Source of the DNA: Chloroherpetonaceae bacterium
Lineage (GTDB): Bacteria > Bacteroidota > Chlorobiia > Chlorobiales > Thermochlorobacteraceae
Length of the DNA: 64,000 nucleotides
Direction: 5' to 3'
Assembly (NCBI GenBank): GCA_033763895.1
Contig: JANRJQ010000008.1
Location: 62,001-126,000 of the forward strand
In this document: in pieces, positions 1 to 8,774 of the stretch
How positions within the stretch are numbered: position 1 is the stretch's first letter
Layout: every line of letters starts with the position of its first letter
Notes under the pieces: model-generated
What the model saw: only the letters and a program-made list of their open reading frames with translations
Databases searched by the model: none
Told to the model about the DNA's origin: nothing
Position numbers and translations under genes: made by a program

Positions 1-154
1 AACATGAGTATTTCAAATTCAGTATTCGGTAAGTAAAAGAAAATTACGATTTTGTTACCCTTCTTTATAGAAAGTAAACGCTTGGTTTCGTCAAATGAAT
101 GAAATATTCATCGTATCAGTTAAGTTCACATTGAAAAAATATTAAAACACAACC

Positions 155-679
155 GTGAGAATTTCATTCCTTTTGACATTCATTGGTTTCACACTTTTGT
201 CATTTTCCTGCGGGCGTTCGAACCGTGTGATTGATCGTGAAACATATACAATTTACCTTGCCTTACAAGACACGGTTCAGAAATTACAAGTCTATGGCTA
301 TGCGCGACTTCGCTATTTTAGAATTGCAGAAAGCGCGCTTTCAAAAGGGATTGAATCCACAGGTTCAAATGCCTTTGGCAATACAAAGCAATCCCTTCTT
401 GATTCGCTTTTGACATCCTTAAATGAACTTCGAGAGGGAACACAACTCTTTTCGGTTATAACATCTGAGATTCAAAATTTGAAACCAAATTCTGATCATC
501 CGGATTCGGTGGTTCGTTTTATTTTACATGCGGATTCGCTTTCAACGATTTTTCATCAACAGCATGATGCCATAAACCAAGAAACAAAAAGGGCAGAAAA
601 GCTTTACCTCGCATACACCGGAAAGCGTTGGTCGCTCGATTCGCTACCACGACAAATCCCATTAAAACAATCACAATAA
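155..679 (+). CDS. Hypothetical lipoprotein
   Basis: A 174-residue protein of unknown function that opens with a GTG codon. Residues 1-18 form a short charged end and a hydrophobic stretch, followed by Cys19 in the context LLSFSC, so it is probably a lipoprotein; the lipobox is relaxed but acceptable for Bacteroidota-type bacteria. The mature part is hydrophilic, mostly helical in character, and shows no motif I recognise. It precedes the DUF2007/cdsA genes by about 50 bases and could be the first gene of that run. The coding call rests on frame length and the export signal; the function is unknown. Confidence 0.6.
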   Translation: MRISFLLTFIGFTLLSFSCGRSNRVIDRETYTIYLALQDTVQKLQVYGYARLRYFRIAESALSKGIESTGSNAFGNTKQSLLDSLLTSLNELREGTQLFSVITSEIQNLKPNSDHPDSVVRFILHADSLSTIFHQQHDAINQETKRAEKLYLAYTGKRWSLDSLPRQIPLKQSQ

Positions 680-730
680 ATCAGAACTCACGTATTTTAG
701 GCGTGCTATTTACAAACGAATGAAATCAAC

Positions 731-976
731 ATGCAGCAAATCAACGGTTGGATTGATGTTTTCACTTCACCAACAGAGCAAATCGCGACATTGGTTCGTG
801 GCTACTTAAATGATTTTGAAATTCCAGCGCAAGTCTTTTCAAAGCGCGACCAAATGCTTCACTTGGTGATGAGTGAGCATTTTACCGTTTATGTTCCTTT
901 AGAACATCAAGAACGTGCGATGGCATTAATTCTTTCATTCGAGAGTGAATCGCAAGATCAAGGAGATAACGGGTGA
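731..976 (+). CDS. DUF2007-family small protein
   Basis: An 81-residue cytosolic protein resembling the DUF2007 (putative signal-transducing protein) family: an N-terminal strand (WIDVFTSPTEQIA), a helix that would be the 'LRGYLNDFEI' part, then VYVPLEHQERAMALI near the end. Members look like small ferredoxin-fold regulatory domains, but their role is not established. Its TGA stop overlaps the GTG start of cdsA (GTGA), which implies translational coupling with phospholipid synthesis. The family assignment comes from the residue pattern and length; the function is unknown. Confidence 0.6.
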   Translation: MQQINGWIDVFTSPTEQIATLVRGYLNDFEIPAQVFSKRDQMLHLVMSEHFTVYVPLEHQERAMALILSFESESQDQGDNG

Positions 977-1779
977 GTAATTTACTTCAACGGGTTATTG
1001 TAGCCCTTATTTTTGTGCCTCTAATTGTTCTTTCAGTCAAAGCCGGGGGATGGTGGTTTTTTATTTCCGTGAGTGCATTTGCATTGCTCTCACTTTATGA
1101 GCTTTCTGAAATGTTTGAGGTCAAACAAAGTTTCCCATTGAAAGCGATTCTTTTCCCTTCAGCCACACTTCTCCTTTATAATTTTTTTCAACCCTTTGCC
1201 GATCAAAGCGCTCTTCTTGCAGTGATTCTTATGATTTTTTCTGCCATAGAACTCTTTCGCTCGAAAGGCTCTGCGCTTCATAACTTAGGGGCTACAGCCC
1301 TTTCATTGATTTACATTATACTTGCCTTTGGGCTTTTGATTCCTTTGCGGGCCTTTGATGAAAAGGGGGATTTCGTTCTATTGATTCTCTTTTCGGTGTG
1401 GGCTGCAGATACCTTCGGCTATTTTGGAGGACGGTTTTTTGGGGGGAAAATGATAAAGCAAAAACTCTTCGAGAAACACAGCCCGAAGAAAACGTGGGAA
1501 GGCTTTTATGCTGGTTTTGCAGCAAGTATTGGCGTGGCAATTTGGTTTTCAAAGTACTTACCGAATATTCCCCTTTACCATCTTATCATTGTCGGAATCA
1601 TCATCGGCTTTTTTGGACCTTTAGGAGATTTAATCGAATCGATGTTTAAGCGCGATAGCGGCATGAAGGATTCTTCAACTTTAATTCCGGGTCACGGCGG
1701 CTTTTTTGATCGCTTCGATGTTTTATGTTTCGTATCACCGCTTGTCTTTTTTTATGCGACTCACACCTTTTTTAAGTAA
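973..1779 (+). CDS. cdsA: Phosphatidate cytidylyltransferase
   Basis: Integral inner-membrane enzyme that makes CDP-diacylglycerol from phosphatidate and CTP, the branch point for all phospholipids. The 268-residue protein has about eight hydrophobic segments and ends with the CdsA signature: SMFKRDSGMKDS followed by PGHGGFFDRFD at roughly residues 223-249, with the catalytic acidic residues intact. It starts with GTG at 973, overlapping the upstream stop, and its TAA overlaps the ATG of the next gene (TAATG), so the three genes form a tightly packed operon. Confidence 0.95.
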   Translation: MSNLLQRVIVALIFVPLIVLSVKAGGWWFFISVSAFALLSLYELSEMFEVKQSFPLKAILFPSATLLLYNFFQPFADQSALLAVILMIFSAIELFRSKGSALHNLGATALSLIYIILAFGLLIPLRAFDEKGDFVLLILFSVWAADTFGYFGGRFFGGKMIKQKLFEKHSPKKTWEGFYAGFAASIGVAIWFSKYLPNIPLYHLIIVGIIIGFFGPLGDLIESMFKRDSGMKDSSTLIPGHGGFFDRFDVLCFVSPLVFFYATHTFFK

Positions 1780-2816
1780 TGCAACAGCCTAATTCTGACG
1801 CCCCTACTCCCGATTCACTTGACTTTGCAAAACTTCACGAGCTTCGAAACGCTTTTCTCTTACAGCGTGCAGGGAAAAATGATTATTGGACAAGCGAAAA
1901 ACTTCTCTCAGATTATCACCGTACCTTTGGCCAGCGCATCAAATGGAAATGGAACGCTGTTTTAAGACGGCTTCGCGCCCTTCATTGGCAACCCAAAACC
2001 TCGCACTTTCTTGATTGGGGATGTGGAAGCGGAGCGGCTTCGGAGGCGATGGCCGAGTCATTCAATTCTTCGCTCTTTTTTCAACAAAGCCCTGAACAAA
2101 AACCTTCATTTAGCTTCTTTGATCGTTCATCACTTTCAAGTTCATTTTCAAAGAAAAACTTTAAAGAAAAATTCCCTCATTTCATTATTCAAGATGAGCT
2201 TCCTAAAAGTGGCTATACCTTGCTTTTGAGTCATCTTCTGAGCGAACTCAGTGCCAATGAGGAATCGTCATTAATCTCACAAATTCAGAACGCTGAACAG
2301 GTGATTTGGGTTGAATCTGGAGATAAAGAAACAAGCCGTAGGCTGTCATCGGTTCGTAATATTTTACGTGATAAAATGACAATCATAGCTCCTTGCACCC
2401 ACCACGCATTTTGCGGCGCGTTGGCTGAAGGGAACGAACGGCATTGGTGCCATCAATTTGCCGAAGTGCCTTCAGAAGCATTTACAACCGCGTTTTGGAG
2501 GAAATTTTCAGAGGCTTTTGAAATTGACTTAAGGTCGCTTCCATTCAGTTTTTTGGTCCTTGAAAAATTTCGGGATTCGCATTCGCTTGTTGAAATGGGT
2601 AATATGCCTAAGGATACAACGCGCCAAACCATACTCGGAATGCCGAGAGTTTATAAACCTCATGTCTCGCTCTTTACTTGCAGCGAATCCGGTTTACATG
2701 AAGCCAATATTCCAAAACGGCATTATCCGGAAGATTACAAGCGGCTTAAGAAAGGAACGCTTGCCACCCATCTTGAAGAACATGCTTCGGGTGAAATTAC
2801 AATTCAATACGAATAG
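1779..2816 (+). CDS. Rsm22/METTL17-like ribosomal small-subunit methyltransferase-fold protein
   Basis: A 345-residue protein with a SAM-binding Rossmann motif (DWGCGSG, from about residue 79) and a C-terminal half typical of the Rsm22 family: Cys206 and Cys212 in CTHHAFC, Cys224 in HWCH, and Cys301 in FTCSES. In Rsm22 and mitochondrial METTL17 four cysteines hold a [4Fe-4S] cluster and the protein assists small-subunit ribosome assembly; the spacing here allows the same. The ATG overlaps the cdsA stop, and an rRNA m5C methyltransferase follows 27 bases later, which supports a ribosome-related role. Whether it methylates anything is unknown. The family call is from motif and cysteine pattern. 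Confidence 0.75.
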   Translation: MQQPNSDAPTPDSLDFAKLHELRNAFLLQRAGKNDYWTSEKLLSDYHRTFGQRIKWKWNAVLRRLRALHWQPKTSHFLDWGCGSGAASEAMAESFNSSLFFQQSPEQKPSFSFFDRSSLSSSFSKKNFKEKFPHFIIQDELPKSGYTLLLSHLLSELSANEESSLISQIQNAEQVIWVESGDKETSRRLSSVRNILRDKMTIIAPCTHHAFCGALAEGNERHWCHQFAEVPSEAFTTAFWRKFSEAFEIDLRSLPFSFLVLEKFRDSHSLVEMGNMPKDTTRQTILGMPRVYKPHVSLFTCSESGLHEANIPKRHYPEDYKRLKKGTLATHLEEHASGEITIQYE

Positions 2817-2843
2817 ACTTAAGCGTAAAAAATAATTTACTAC

Positions 2844-4184
2844 ATGAATGCATTTTTGATTTCTCATACGCTTGAGGCTTATCAATTGGTGAGCGGCTCT
2901 TCGAAACCTGCAGATGCGATTATGACATTTTATATGAGAGGTCATAAACATTTGGGCGCAAAAGATCGCCGTTTCATTAGCGAGCATGTTTATGCCATTT
3001 TACGATTTGAGCCAACTCTTGAGAAACTCTCAAATGAAATCACCGCTTTTCTTCAAATTGACCCTCATCTTGCCGTACCGCTTCGTGTTCTGATTCACTT
3101 TGCAAAACTTGACCAAGCAACGGATGAGGAACTTGCAGTGCTATTTCAACCCTTGCTTCAACTTTCCGTTCAAACCCTTCTTGATATTTCTCACCTTGCA
3201 AGAAAGAAAAAACCTGCTGACGAACCTACAATTGAACGCCTCGCTACTGCCTATGGATTTACAGAATGGATGACGCGTGAATTCGCTGCTTCGTTTGGAA
3301 AAAATGAATTAGAAGCTTTGCTTGAATCACTCAATCATGAAGCGCCGCTTATTTTGCGCGCAAATACGCTCAAATGCACCCGTGAAGAAGCGCAGCAGGC
3401 CTTATTTGCTGAGGATATTGAATCGGAATTAGGCAAGTTTTCTCCTTTCTCACTCATCATCAAGAAGCGGCAGCCCATTTTTGCAACAAGGGCATTCAAG
3501 AGTGGGATGGTCGAAATTCAGGATGAAGGAAGTCAACTGATTTCGCTGCTCTTAAATCCTAAGCCACAAACGAAAGTGCTTGATGCTTGTGCCGGTGGGG
3601 GCGGCAAGACGCTTCATCTTGCGGCATTGATGGGAGGGCGGGGTAAAGTATTTGCCTACGATAAATTTGAATCGCGCTTTGGTAATATTCGCGATCGGAT
3701 TCGGCGTTCAGGGGCACAAAATATTGAAGTGATTGAATCGCCCGATGCTTTTGATATGTTTGAAAAAAAGCATCGAGGAACACTTGATTCTGTTTTGATT
3801 GACGCCCCTTGCACCGGATCGGGGACACTGCGTCGCAATCCGGACATGAAGCTTCGCTTAAAGCAAAGTTCATTAGAGACTCTCCCTATCGAGCAGTTGC
3901 AAATCCTGACCCGATTTTCTTCATTCTTAAAGCCGGGTGGGCGGGTGGTTTATGCCACTTGTTCATTGTTTCAAAAAGAGAATGAATCGGTTGTTGAATC
4001 TTTTCTTAAAGCAAACCAAGATTTTACACTTTTAAGCCCCTCGGAGGCAATTTCTACGATTAAATTATCGTTTGATTCGGAGTCTCTCGCCAAGCGTTTT
4101 TCTGGCGACTCTTATATGCGGCTTTCTCCTCACAAAGATGATACTGACGGCTTTTTTGCCGCTATACTTCAAAAGAAAACTTAG
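2844..4184 (+). CDS. rsmB: RsmB/NOP2-family rRNA (cytosine-5) methyltransferase
   Basis: A SAM-dependent RNA m5C methyltransferase, 446 residues. Residues 1-130 form a helical NusB-like domain, as in RsmB. Motif I is VLDACAGGGGK near residue 245; motif IV has Cys323 in APCTGSG, and motif VI has Cys373 in ATCSL. These are the release and nucleophile cysteines of the family. RsmB modifies C967 of 16S rRNA in E. coli; the exact target here is inferred. It lies 27 bases after the Rsm22-like gene on the same strand, giving a small lipid/ribosome operon. The symbol is applied at family level. Confidence 0.88.
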   Translation: MNAFLISHTLEAYQLVSGSSKPADAIMTFYMRGHKHLGAKDRRFISEHVYAILRFEPTLEKLSNEITAFLQIDPHLAVPLRVLIHFAKLDQATDEELAVLFQPLLQLSVQTLLDISHLARKKKPADEPTIERLATAYGFTEWMTREFAASFGKNELEALLESLNHEAPLILRANTLKCTREEAQQALFAEDIESELGKFSPFSLIIKKRQPIFATRAFKSGMVEIQDEGSQLISLLLNPKPQTKVLDACAGGGGKTLHLAALMGGRGKVFAYDKFESRFGNIRDRIRRSGAQNIEVIESPDAFDMFEKKHRGTLDSVLIDAPCTGSGTLRRNPDMKLRLKQSSLETLPIEQLQILTRFSSFLKPGGRVVYATCSLFQKENESVVESFLKANQDFTLLSPSEAISTIKLSFDSESLAKRFSGDSYMRLSPHKDDTDGFFAAILQKKT

Positions 4185-4239
4185 CCGTTAACATTACTAT
4201 ATTTTCGAGTTTTTTGTAACTGTTTGAAATCATGAGCCT

Positions 4240-7200
4240 ATGAGTTTATCCTCGGTCAGCATTCGTCGTCCGGTGCTTTCGATTGTAATGTCGCTTGTCA
4301 TCATTCTTTTTGGGGTTATTGGGTTTTTCTATTTGGGAGTTCGCGAGTATCCAGCGGTTGACCCGCCGGTTATTACGGTTTCGACGGGATATACAGGCGC
4401 CAATGCCGATGTGGTGGAGTCTCAAATTACGGAGCCGCTCGAGGAATCGATTAACGGTGCACCCGGAATTCGCTCACTCACATCTTCAAGTCAAGATGGG
4501 CGCAGTAATATCACGGTCGAATTTAATTTGGATGTTGATCTCGAAACTGCTGCCAATGATGTCCGGGATAGAGTTTCAAGAGCGATTCGAAGTTTACCGC
4601 CGGAAGTTGACCCACCTGTTGTCACTAAGGCTGACGCCAATTCCGACCCCATTGTCTTTCTTTCAATTCAATCGCAAACCCGCAATCTGCTTGATTTGAC
4701 CGAGATTGCTAGAAATGTTTTTCGAGAGCGGTTGCAAACAATTCAAGGCGTCAGCGAAATTCAAATTTGGGGTGAAAAGCGATACTCAATGCGGCTTTGG
4801 ATGAATCCGGCAAAGCTCGCTGCCTACGGTCTCACGCCCTCGGATGTACGTAATGCACTGAACATCGAAAATGTTGAACTACCCTCAGGAAGAATTGAAG
4901 GCAACACAATGGAGCTTTCTATTCGCACAATGGGAAGGCTTGAAACGGTGTCGGATTTTAACGACATGATTATCCGCCAATCCGAAGGTCGCGTGATACG
5001 CTTTAAGGATGTTGGCCGCGCGGAAATGTATCCTGAAAATGAACGCTTTGCTTTAAGGCGCGATGGTATTCCAATGCTTGGGCTTGTCATTGTTCCACAG
5101 CCCGGTGCCAATAACATTGCCATTGTGGATGAATTCTATAAACGGGTAGATCAAATTCAAAAAGAGCTGCCTTCTGACATTAAGCTTGGGATTGGCTTCG
5201 ATGTTACAAAGTTTATTCGCGCTTCAATTAGCGAAGTTGAAGAAACCATTTTTATCGCGTTTGGACTTGTTGTCTTGATCATCTTTGCATTCCTTCGCGA
5301 CTGGCGCTCAACATTAATTCCGGTTCTTGCAATTCCAATTTCGCTCGTTGGTACATTCTTTATCATTTTCATTGCAGGCTTTTCGATAAATGTTTTAACA
5401 CTGCTTGGAATTGTGCTGGCCATCGGACTTGTGGTTGATGATGCGATTGTTGTATTGGAAAATATCTACACGAAGATTGAAGCGGGTATGAACCCGATTG
5501 AAGCGGCGATTCGCGGTTCGAAAGAGATTTTTTTTGCCGTTGTTTCAACAACGGTTGTACTTGCAGCGGTGTTTTTGCCAGTAATTTTTTTGCAAGGATT
5601 AACCGGAAGATTGTTTAGGGAGTTTGGTTTGGTTGTTGCGGGTTCGGTAATCATATCTGCTTTTGTGGCGCTGACGCTCACACCAATGCTCAGCAGCCGA
5701 TTGCTCAAAAAGCATTCTTCAAACAATTGGTTTTATGATTTTACGGAGCCATTCTTTTCAGCCCTTACATCGGGCTATGCCCGCTCCCTGAATTCATTTA
5801 TGAAGCACAGATATGTCGGGCTTGTGATTGTCATTATTTCAATTGCCATTATTGTTGGAGTTGGTGGCGTTTTAAAGACGGAACTTGCGCCGATAGAAGA
5901 TCGCAGTTCCATTCGAATTATGTCCACAGCGCCTGAAGGGGCTTCATTTGAGTATATGGATAATTTTTTGATGAGCCTTTATGCGAAGGTCGATGCTGCT
6001 TTTGGCGAACAGTCTCAAGCCATTGTAACGGTTACCGCGCCGCGCTTTGGCGGGGGCGGCGTCAATACGGGTATGACCCGTTTTATTCTTACTGATCCTG
6101 AGAAGAGAACTCAAACGCAACAACAAATTGCTGAATCGATTCAGCCTCTAGCACAAAGCGAATCCGGTGCTCGTTCGTTTGTGATTCAAGAGCAGTCGAT
6201 TGGCGGAAGCCGCGGTGGCTTACCGGTGCAGTATGTGATTCAAGCCCCGAATATCACAAAACTGAAAGAAGTATTACCAAAGTTTTTGGCACAAGCTTCT
6301 CTTCGCCAAGAATTTCAGGTGGTGGATGTCAATTTGCGATTTACAAAGCCGGAGCTATATGTTGAAATCAACCGAGATAAAGCGCGAACAATGGGTGTTT
6401 CTGTGGCTGATATAGGGCTTACGCTTCAATTGGCATTAAGCGGGCAGCGCTTTGGCTACTTTATAATGAATGGCAAGCAGTATCAAGTCATCGGCCAATT
6501 TGACCGTCAAGATCGCAATGACCCGCTTGATTTAAGGTCACTTTATGTGCGAAGTTCGCAAGGCAACTTGATACAGCTTGACAACTTGGTATCACTTTCG
6601 GAGCGCGCTTCGCCGCCACAACTCTTTCGATTTAATCGCTATGTTTCTGCAACCGTTTCGGCAGGGCTTGCCCCGGGTCGAACGATTGGTGAGGGAATCG
6701 CTGCAATGGATGAAGTTTCAAAAGAAATTTTGGACGATTCGTTTACCACTTCACTTGCAGGTGTATCGAAAGACTTTGCGGAAAGCTCTTCAAGCCTCGC
6801 TTTTGCTTTCCTTCTCGCATTAATTTTAATTTACCTTGTCCTTGCGGGTCAATTTGAAAGTTTCCGAGATCCGTTTATCATTCTATTCACAGTTCCACTT
6901 GCACTCGCCGGATCGCTGCTTACCCTTTGGCTATTTAATCAAACACTCAATGTCTTCAGTCAAATCGGAATCATTATGCTTATTGGGTTGGTGACGAAAA
7001 ACGGGATTTTGATTGTTGAATTTGCAAATCAACGAAAGGAAGAAGGGCTGACAATGCGTGAAGCCATTGAGGATGCAGCGGCGTCGCGCTTCCGCCCCAT
7101 TTTAATGACAAGTCTTTCAACCATTCTTGGCTTCTTGCCGATTGCACTTGCCTTAGGAGCAGGCTCGGAGAGCCGAATGTCAATGGGGATTGCTGTTGTG

Positions 7201-7338
7201 GGTGGAATGACTTTTGCGACCATATTAACACTATATGTTGTTCCTGCAATTTACTCCTATCTCTCTAATGCAAATTCCGGAGCGGAGACGCTTCAAATGA
7301 AGACGCTTTTCAAAAAAGCAGAAGAAGAGCCGGTATAA
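4240..7338 (+). CDS. RND efflux pump inner-membrane subunit (AcrB/HAE1 family)
   Basis: A 1032-residue proton-driven efflux transporter of the hydrophobe/amphiphile RND family. It has the usual plan: TM1 at residues 10-30, a large periplasmic loop, TMs 2-6 around 335-490, a second loop and TMs 8-12 to the end. The proton-relay pair is Asp400-Asp401 in GLVVDDAIVVLENI, with Lys920 in GLVTKNGILIVEF. Length is normal for AcrB/MexB. No membrane-fusion or outer-membrane channel gene lies next to it, so the partners must be elsewhere. Substrates cannot be read from the sequence. Confidence 0.93.
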   Translation: MSLSSVSIRRPVLSIVMSLVIILFGVIGFFYLGVREYPAVDPPVITVSTGYTGANADVVESQITEPLEESINGAPGIRSLTSSSQDGRSNITVEFNLDVDLETAANDVRDRVSRAIRSLPPEVDPPVVTKADANSDPIVFLSIQSQTRNLLDLTEIARNVFRERLQTIQGVSEIQIWGEKRYSMRLWMNPAKLAAYGLTPSDVRNALNIENVELPSGRIEGNTMELSIRTMGRLETVSDFNDMIIRQSEGRVIRFKDVGRAEMYPENERFALRRDGIPMLGLVIVPQPGANNIAIVDEFYKRVDQIQKELPSDIKLGIGFDVTKFIRASISEVEETIFIAFGLVVLIIFAFLRDWRSTLIPVLAIPISLVGTFFIIFIAGFSINVLTLLGIVLAIGLVVDDAIVVLENIYTKIEAGMNPIEAAIRGSKEIFFAVVSTTVVLAAVFLPVIFLQGLTGRLFREFGLVVAGSVIISAFVALTLTPMLSSRLLKKHSSNNWFYDFTEPFFSALTSGYARSLNSFMKHRYVGLVIVIISIAIIVGVGGVLKTELAPIEDRSSIRIMSTAPEGASFEYMDNFLMSLYAKVDAAFGEQSQAIVTVTAPRFGGGGVNTGMTRFILTDPEKRTQTQQQIAESIQPLAQSESGARSFVIQEQSIGGSRGGLPVQYVIQAPNITKLKEVLPKFLAQASLRQEFQVVDVNLRFTKPELYVEINRDKARTMGVSVADIGLTLQLALSGQRFGYFIMNGKQYQVIGQFDRQDRNDPLDLRSLYVRSSQGNLIQLDNLVSLSERASPPQLFRFNRYVSATVSAGLAPGRTIGEGIAAMDEVSKEILDDSFTTSLAGVSKDFAESSSSLAFAFLLALILIYLVLAGQFESFRDPFIILFTVPLALAGSLLTLWLFNQTLNVFSQIGIIMLIGLVTKNGILIVEFANQRKEEGLTMREAIEDAAASRFRPILMTSLSTILGFLPIALALGAGSESRMSMGIAVVGGMTFATILTLYVVPAIYSYLSNANSGAETLQMKTLFKKAEEEPV

Positions 7339-7360
7339 CTTTTTGTATAACTTTTTTTTG

Positions 7361-7386
7361 AAGGGAGTTCATAAATGAACTCCCTT
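7361..7386 (+). terminator. Rho-independent terminator after the RND gene
   Basis: A perfect inverted repeat (arms AAGGGAGTTCAT and its complement around two bases) lies 22 bases after the RND stop and is followed by a short T-rich stretch. It separates the RND gene from the helicase gene. Confidence 0.7.
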
Positions 7387-7450
7387 TTGATTTAACTTAC
7401 ATTTAATTTTCCTACATTTTTCCATCAGTTTTTAAAATCCTTCAACCTAA

Positions 7451-8758
7451 ATGAGCAGTCCATCGCAACTTGATCTTACATCGCTCGATCTGACACCAGA
7501 GTTTTCAGAAGCTTTTCGGTTAATGGAAAAAACGACGGATTGTCTTTTTATCACGGGCAGTGCGGGAACGGGGAAATCGACTTTGCTCACTTATTTCCGC
7601 GAAAACACAGTGAAAAATGTGGTGGTTTTGGCGCCAACCGGAATCGCTGCGCTTAATGTTGGTGGGCAGACCATTCATTCCTTCTTCAAATTTCCCATTG
7701 GCGTTATTACGGGCCAAGCCATTAAAAAGGCAGAGAAACCGGAACTCTACAAAGCCATTGATACACTCATTATTGATGAAATCTCGATGGTTCGAGCGGA
7801 TATTATAGACGGGATCGATCACTTTATGCGCACGAATGGCCGGGATAAAAAACTTCCCTTTGGCGGGGCTCAGGTGATTATGATTGGCGATGTATTTCAA
7901 CTTCCGCCTGTGGTTACGAGCGAAGAAGAACAGACACTTTTCGGGTCGTATTATGAAACACCTTACTTTTTTAGTGCAAAAGTTTTTGACTCCCTGCTCC
8001 TTCGAAAAATTCGCCTCAATAAAATCTTTCGCCAACGAGATCCCCATTTTATTGAAGTACTTCAAGCAATACGAAGCAACACAGCAACCAACGAAACATT
8101 GCAGACGATTAACCAACGATTTTTTCCCGAGTTCATTCCCGATGCAGAAGACTTTTATGTTTGGCTCACATCCACCAACGATTTAGCGGCTCAAATCAAC
8201 ACTTCAAGGCTATTGCAATTAAGGGAGAATGAGTCTCGCTTTACAGCAGCGATTGATGGACGATTCGACAAGAAATTTTTTCCTGCAGAAGAAACGCTTG
8301 TATTGAAAAAAAATGCACAGGTGATGTTTTTGAAAAACGATCCCTCGAAGCGCTGGGTGAACGGGACGATTGGAAAGGTGAAGGAAGTTTTATCGGAATC
8401 GGTGAAGGTTGAAATTGAAACCGATGGTATCCGAAAAATTGTAACGGCTGAACGTGTGGAGTGGGAAATTTTGAAGTATGATTTCAATTCTAAAACCAAA
8501 CAGATTTCATCGCAATCCGCTGGGAAGTTTATTCAATTTCCTTTACGCTTGGCGTGGGCGGTTACGATTCATAAAAGTCAGGGAAAAACATTTGACCGCG
8601 TGGTGATTGATATGGGGCGAGGCGCTTTCGCCCACGGGCAACTTTATGTGGCATTGAGCCGTTGCCGAACATTGAATGGCATTATGCTTCGTTCAAAAGT
8701 TCGACCGAGGGATATCATTGTTGATGAACGTATTGTGCGATTTGTGAATGAGCTTTGA
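7451..8758 (+). CDS. Pif1-family DNA helicase
   Basis: A superfamily 1B 5'-3' helicase of 435 residues. Walker A is GSAGTGKST (residues 36-44), Walker B is LIIDEIS near 106, the next motif is GDVFQLPPV near 147-155, and the C-terminal 2B-like motif is VTIHKSQGKT near 370 followed by YVALSR. Pif1 enzymes unwind G-quadruplexes and replication obstacles and also resemble RecD2; the compact size and the motif order favour bacterial Pif1. It sits alone between the RND terminator and a convergent histidine kinase gene only 16 bases away. Confidence 0.9.
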   Translation: MSSPSQLDLTSLDLTPEFSEAFRLMEKTTDCLFITGSAGTGKSTLLTYFRENTVKNVVVLAPTGIAALNVGGQTIHSFFKFPIGVITGQAIKKAEKPELYKAIDTLIIDEISMVRADIIDGIDHFMRTNGRDKKLPFGGAQVIMIGDVFQLPPVVTSEEEQTLFGSYYETPYFFSAKVFDSLLLRKIRLNKIFRQRDPHFIEVLQAIRSNTATNETLQTINQRFFPEFIPDAEDFYVWLTSTNDLAAQINTSRLLQLRENESRFTAAIDGRFDKKFFPAEETLVLKKNAQVMFLKNDPSKRWVNGTIGKVKEVLSESVKVEIETDGIRKIVTAERVEWEILKYDFNSKTKQISSQSAGKFIQFPLRLAWAVTIHKSQGKTFDRVVIDMGRGAFAHGQLYVALSRCRTLNGIMLRSKVRPRDIIVDERIVRFVNEL

Positions 8759-8774
8759 ATTAAGTTAAGTAGAT

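Noticed and set aside
7520-8116. A 198-codon open frame on the minus strand opposite the Pif1 helicase gene
   Set aside because: It lies fully inside a gene with all helicase motifs on the other strand and has no recognisable domain or start signal.
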